A DNA stretch of 64,000 bases, taken from Ignavibacteria bacterium (GTDB lineage Bacteria > Bacteroidota > Ignavibacteria > Tepidaquicellales > Tepidaquicellaceae). Positions 62,542 through 64,000 of this stretch are shown one piece after another. Made by a program: the position numbers and the translations under genes. The stretch's first letter is position 1. Each line of letters starts with the position of its first letter. The stretch covers positions 62,001 to 126,000 of the forward strand of contig JABAQZ010000011.1 of assembly GCA_019187405.1 (NCBI GenBank), read 5' to 3'. The notes under the pieces are model-generated. The model was not told where the DNA came from. It saw nothing but the letters and a program-made list of their open reading frames with translations, and did no database searches.

Positions 62542-63501
62542 ATGCATAAATATTTCATAACCGGGTTTTCCGGATTTGTCGGAAGAAACTTTGTAAAGTA
62601 TCTGGAAGATAGTAAGCTGCTGAGTTCGGTGATGGGTATTGACATTGCCAATCCGGAAATAAACCCGAAAGATTATGATTATGTCAGCATAAAATTTTCA
62701 AAATCGGATTTAAAAGACAGGGAAAAAATATGCAAGCTGATATATGATTTCAAACCTGATTACATTGTGCATCTGGCTTCATACAGCAGTGTGGCTGGAA
62801 GCTGGAAAAGTCCAAATTCCAGTTTTCAGAACAACGTAAATATTTTTGTAAACCTGATGGAAGCGATTTTACTGTCAGGTATCAGATGCAGAATACTTTC
62901 GGTCGGTTCATCTGAAGTTTACGGAAAGGTAAAAGTCAACGAGCTTCCTCTAAGGGAATGCAACAGATTGAATCCATCGAGTCCGTTTGGAGTTGCGAGA
63001 ATGACACAGGAAATGCTTTCAAAACTTTACTGTGAAGTTTACAATCTTGACATTGTAATAACACGGTCATTCAATCACATTGGTCCGGGACAAAATGATA
63101 ATTTTGCCATTTCATCATTTGCAAAACAGCTTGTTGAAGTAAAGAAGAATGGTCACAAGGATTTCATAAAGACAGGAGACGTTTATGTGGTTAGAGATTT
63201 CATTGATGTCAGGGACGTAGTCAGGGCGTACAACAAGCTGCTTCATAACGGGAAGAAGGGGGAGATATATAATGTTTGCAGCGGCTGCGGTGTTTCTCTT
63301 CAGAATGCAATTCAAATGATGTGTGAAATTCTCGATGTACAGATAATGATTAAAGAAGACATGAAGTTGATCAGGCCAAAGGACAATCCTGTTATAGTAG
63401 GATCAAATGAAAAAATGAAAACTGAATTAAACTGGATTAACGAATACACTCTTGAAAAAAGTCTGAGTGATGTTTTAAATTATTACATAAATTATAATTA
63501 A
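62542..63501 (+). CDS. Extended SDR of the GMD/Rmd kind with altered catalytic pair
   Basis: 319 residues, ATG start. ITGFSGFVGRNF is the cofactor loop and VGSSEVYGK the Ser/Glu segment. At the place of Tyr-x3-Lys the sequence reads FGVAR, so Tyr is Phe149 and Lys is Arg153. The following TRSFNHIGPGQ and VRDFIDVRDVVRAY resemble GDP-4-keto-6-deoxymannose reductases. Loss of the catalytic Tyr argues for a changed reaction or an inactive enzyme. It is 26 bases from DUF4910 and 50 bases before the second Wzt. Confidence 0.8.
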   Translation: MHKYFITGFSGFVGRNFVKYLEDSKLLSSVMGIDIANPEINPKDYDYVSIKFSKSDLKDREKICKLIYDFKPDYIVHLASYSSVAGSWKSPNSSFQNNVNIFVNLMEAILLSGIRCRILSVGSSEVYGKVKVNELPLRECNRLNPSSPFGVARMTQEMLSKLYCEVYNLDIVITRSFNHIGPGQNDNFAISSFAKQLVEVKKNGHKDFIKTGDVYVVRDFIDVRDVVRAYNKLLHNGKKGEIYNVCSGCGVSLQNAIQMMCEILDVQIMIKEDMKLIRPKDNPVIVGSNEKMKTELNWINEYTLEKSLSDVLNYYINYN

Positions 63502-63551
63502 CTAATCCGGAATTATAAAACCTGAAAGTGATCAGAAATATTTAATAGAAT

Positions 63552-64000
63552 GTGAGCAAAGTAATTAAAATAGAAAATTTATCCAAGGTTTACAGACTTG
63601 GTGTATTATCGTCGAGAGCTGTTTCTCAGGATTTCAGCAGATTTATTGCCAGAATAAGAGGAAAGGAAGATCCGTATCTGAAGGTAAATGAATATAATTT
63701 GAAAAATTCCGGCAGAAGTAATCTGCTCATTCAGGCATTAAATAATATTAATCTGGAAATAAGCCAAGGAGAAATACTCGGCATAATAGGAAAAAACGGT
63801 GCAGGAAAATCCACACTGCTTAAAATTCTGTCAAGAGTAACATCGCCTACTTCAGGTAAAGTAAAAATCAAGGGAAGGATTTCGAGTCTGCTTGAAGTTG
63901 GAACAGGATTTCATCAGGAGCTTACGGGAAGGGAAAATATTTTTCTTAATGGTTCGATACTTGGAATGACAAAAAAGGAAATCCGCAGAAAATTTGACGA
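63552..64000 (+). CDS. wzt: Second Wzt-type ABC transporter ATPase (partial, cut by window edge)
   Basis: 149 codons visible from GTG 63552 to the window end, in an open frame. It starts SKVIKIENLSKVYRLGVLSS, has Walker A GKNGAGKSTLLKILSRV, and continues EVGTGFHQELTGRENIFLNG. Segment by segment it matches the Wzt at 37709, including the insert GKEDPYLKVNE. A duplication or a second export system is likely. The rest, including any glycan-binding tail and a permease, lies outside the window. Confidence 0.9.
   Translation, partial: MSKVIKIENLSKVYRLGVLSSRAVSQDFSRFIARIRGKEDPYLKVNEYNLKNSGRSNLLIQALNNINLEISQGEILGIIGKNGAGKSTLLKILSRVTSPTSGKVKIKGRISSLLEVGTGFHQELTGRENIFLNGSILGMTKKEIRRKFD

Overview
The window is AT-rich and looks like a member of the Bacteroidota/Ignavibacteria side of the FCB group. 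The reasons are a C-terminal type IX secretion sorting domain with the YPNPFNPS motif (gene at 1424), an UpxY-type NusG paralog, promoter candidates with a TANNTTTG-like box, no obvious Shine-Dalgarno sequences, and many TTG start codons. Almost the whole window is one large surface-polysaccharide locus. I see no tRNA, rRNA, CRISPR array, transposase or integrase.

Layout. (A) 1-1231, minus: the edge of an unknown gene and a glycosyltransferase. (B) 1424-4532, plus: a secreted FG-GAP repeat protein and a periplasmic metallophosphatase, unrelated to sugar synthesis. (C) 4600-27935, minus: a 23-kb operon for a Wzx/Wzy-type glycan. It encodes glycosyltransferases, flippase, polymerase, an AsnB-like amidotransferase, WbqC, a sugar N-formyltransferase, a GHMP kinase/nucleotidyltransferase/Gmd/RmlC-like/aminotransferase set, the WbpA-B-D-E set for a 2,3-diacetamido uronic acid, Ugd, and Wzc at the promoter-proximal end. 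A degraded methyltransferase pseudogene lies inside it, and a hairpin with a T-tract follows its last gene. (D) 27936-28386: a divergent control region. Both directions carry the same 12-bp element upstream of a TANNTTT box, and the minus-strand leader has a terminator-like hairpin. (E) 28387-30624, plus: an SLBB export protein, the UpxY antiterminator and a GalE/WbpP-like epimerase. (F) 30625-33746, plus: a restriction-modification island with palindromic repeat elements and a gene broken by two stop codons. (G) 33875-64000, plus: a second SLBB protein and second Wzc, a Wzm/Wzt ABC exporter, and about 26 kb of sugar-modification genes.

Block G has two notable modules. The first (about 40716-52981) is a nonulosonate-type module: a NeuB-family synthase, two SpsF-type nucleotidyltransferases, two Gfo/Idh oxidoreductases, an SDR, an aminotransferase, a GNAT acetyltransferase and two tandem methylases. 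It ends with an N-acetyl sugar amidotransferase of the WbpG/PseA family overlapping a GatA-like amidase. The second (55659-60429) encodes a cytidylyltransferase-PEP mutase fusion, phosphonopyruvate decarboxylase, an iron alcohol dehydrogenase and a CDP-glycerol glycerophosphotransferase-like protein. Together these suggest that 2-hydroxyethylphosphonate is made, CMP-activated and placed on the glycan. An AAC(3)-like acetyltransferase, a DUF4910 peptidase-like protein, an SDR lacking the usual Tyr/Lys, and a second Wzt complete the window.

Inferred overall role: synthesis, modification and export of one or more heavily decorated surface glycans, with two export routes (Wzx/Wzy with Wzc, and ABC transporter) encoded side by side. 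Functions are assigned from protein motifs and context read by eye. No database search was possible.
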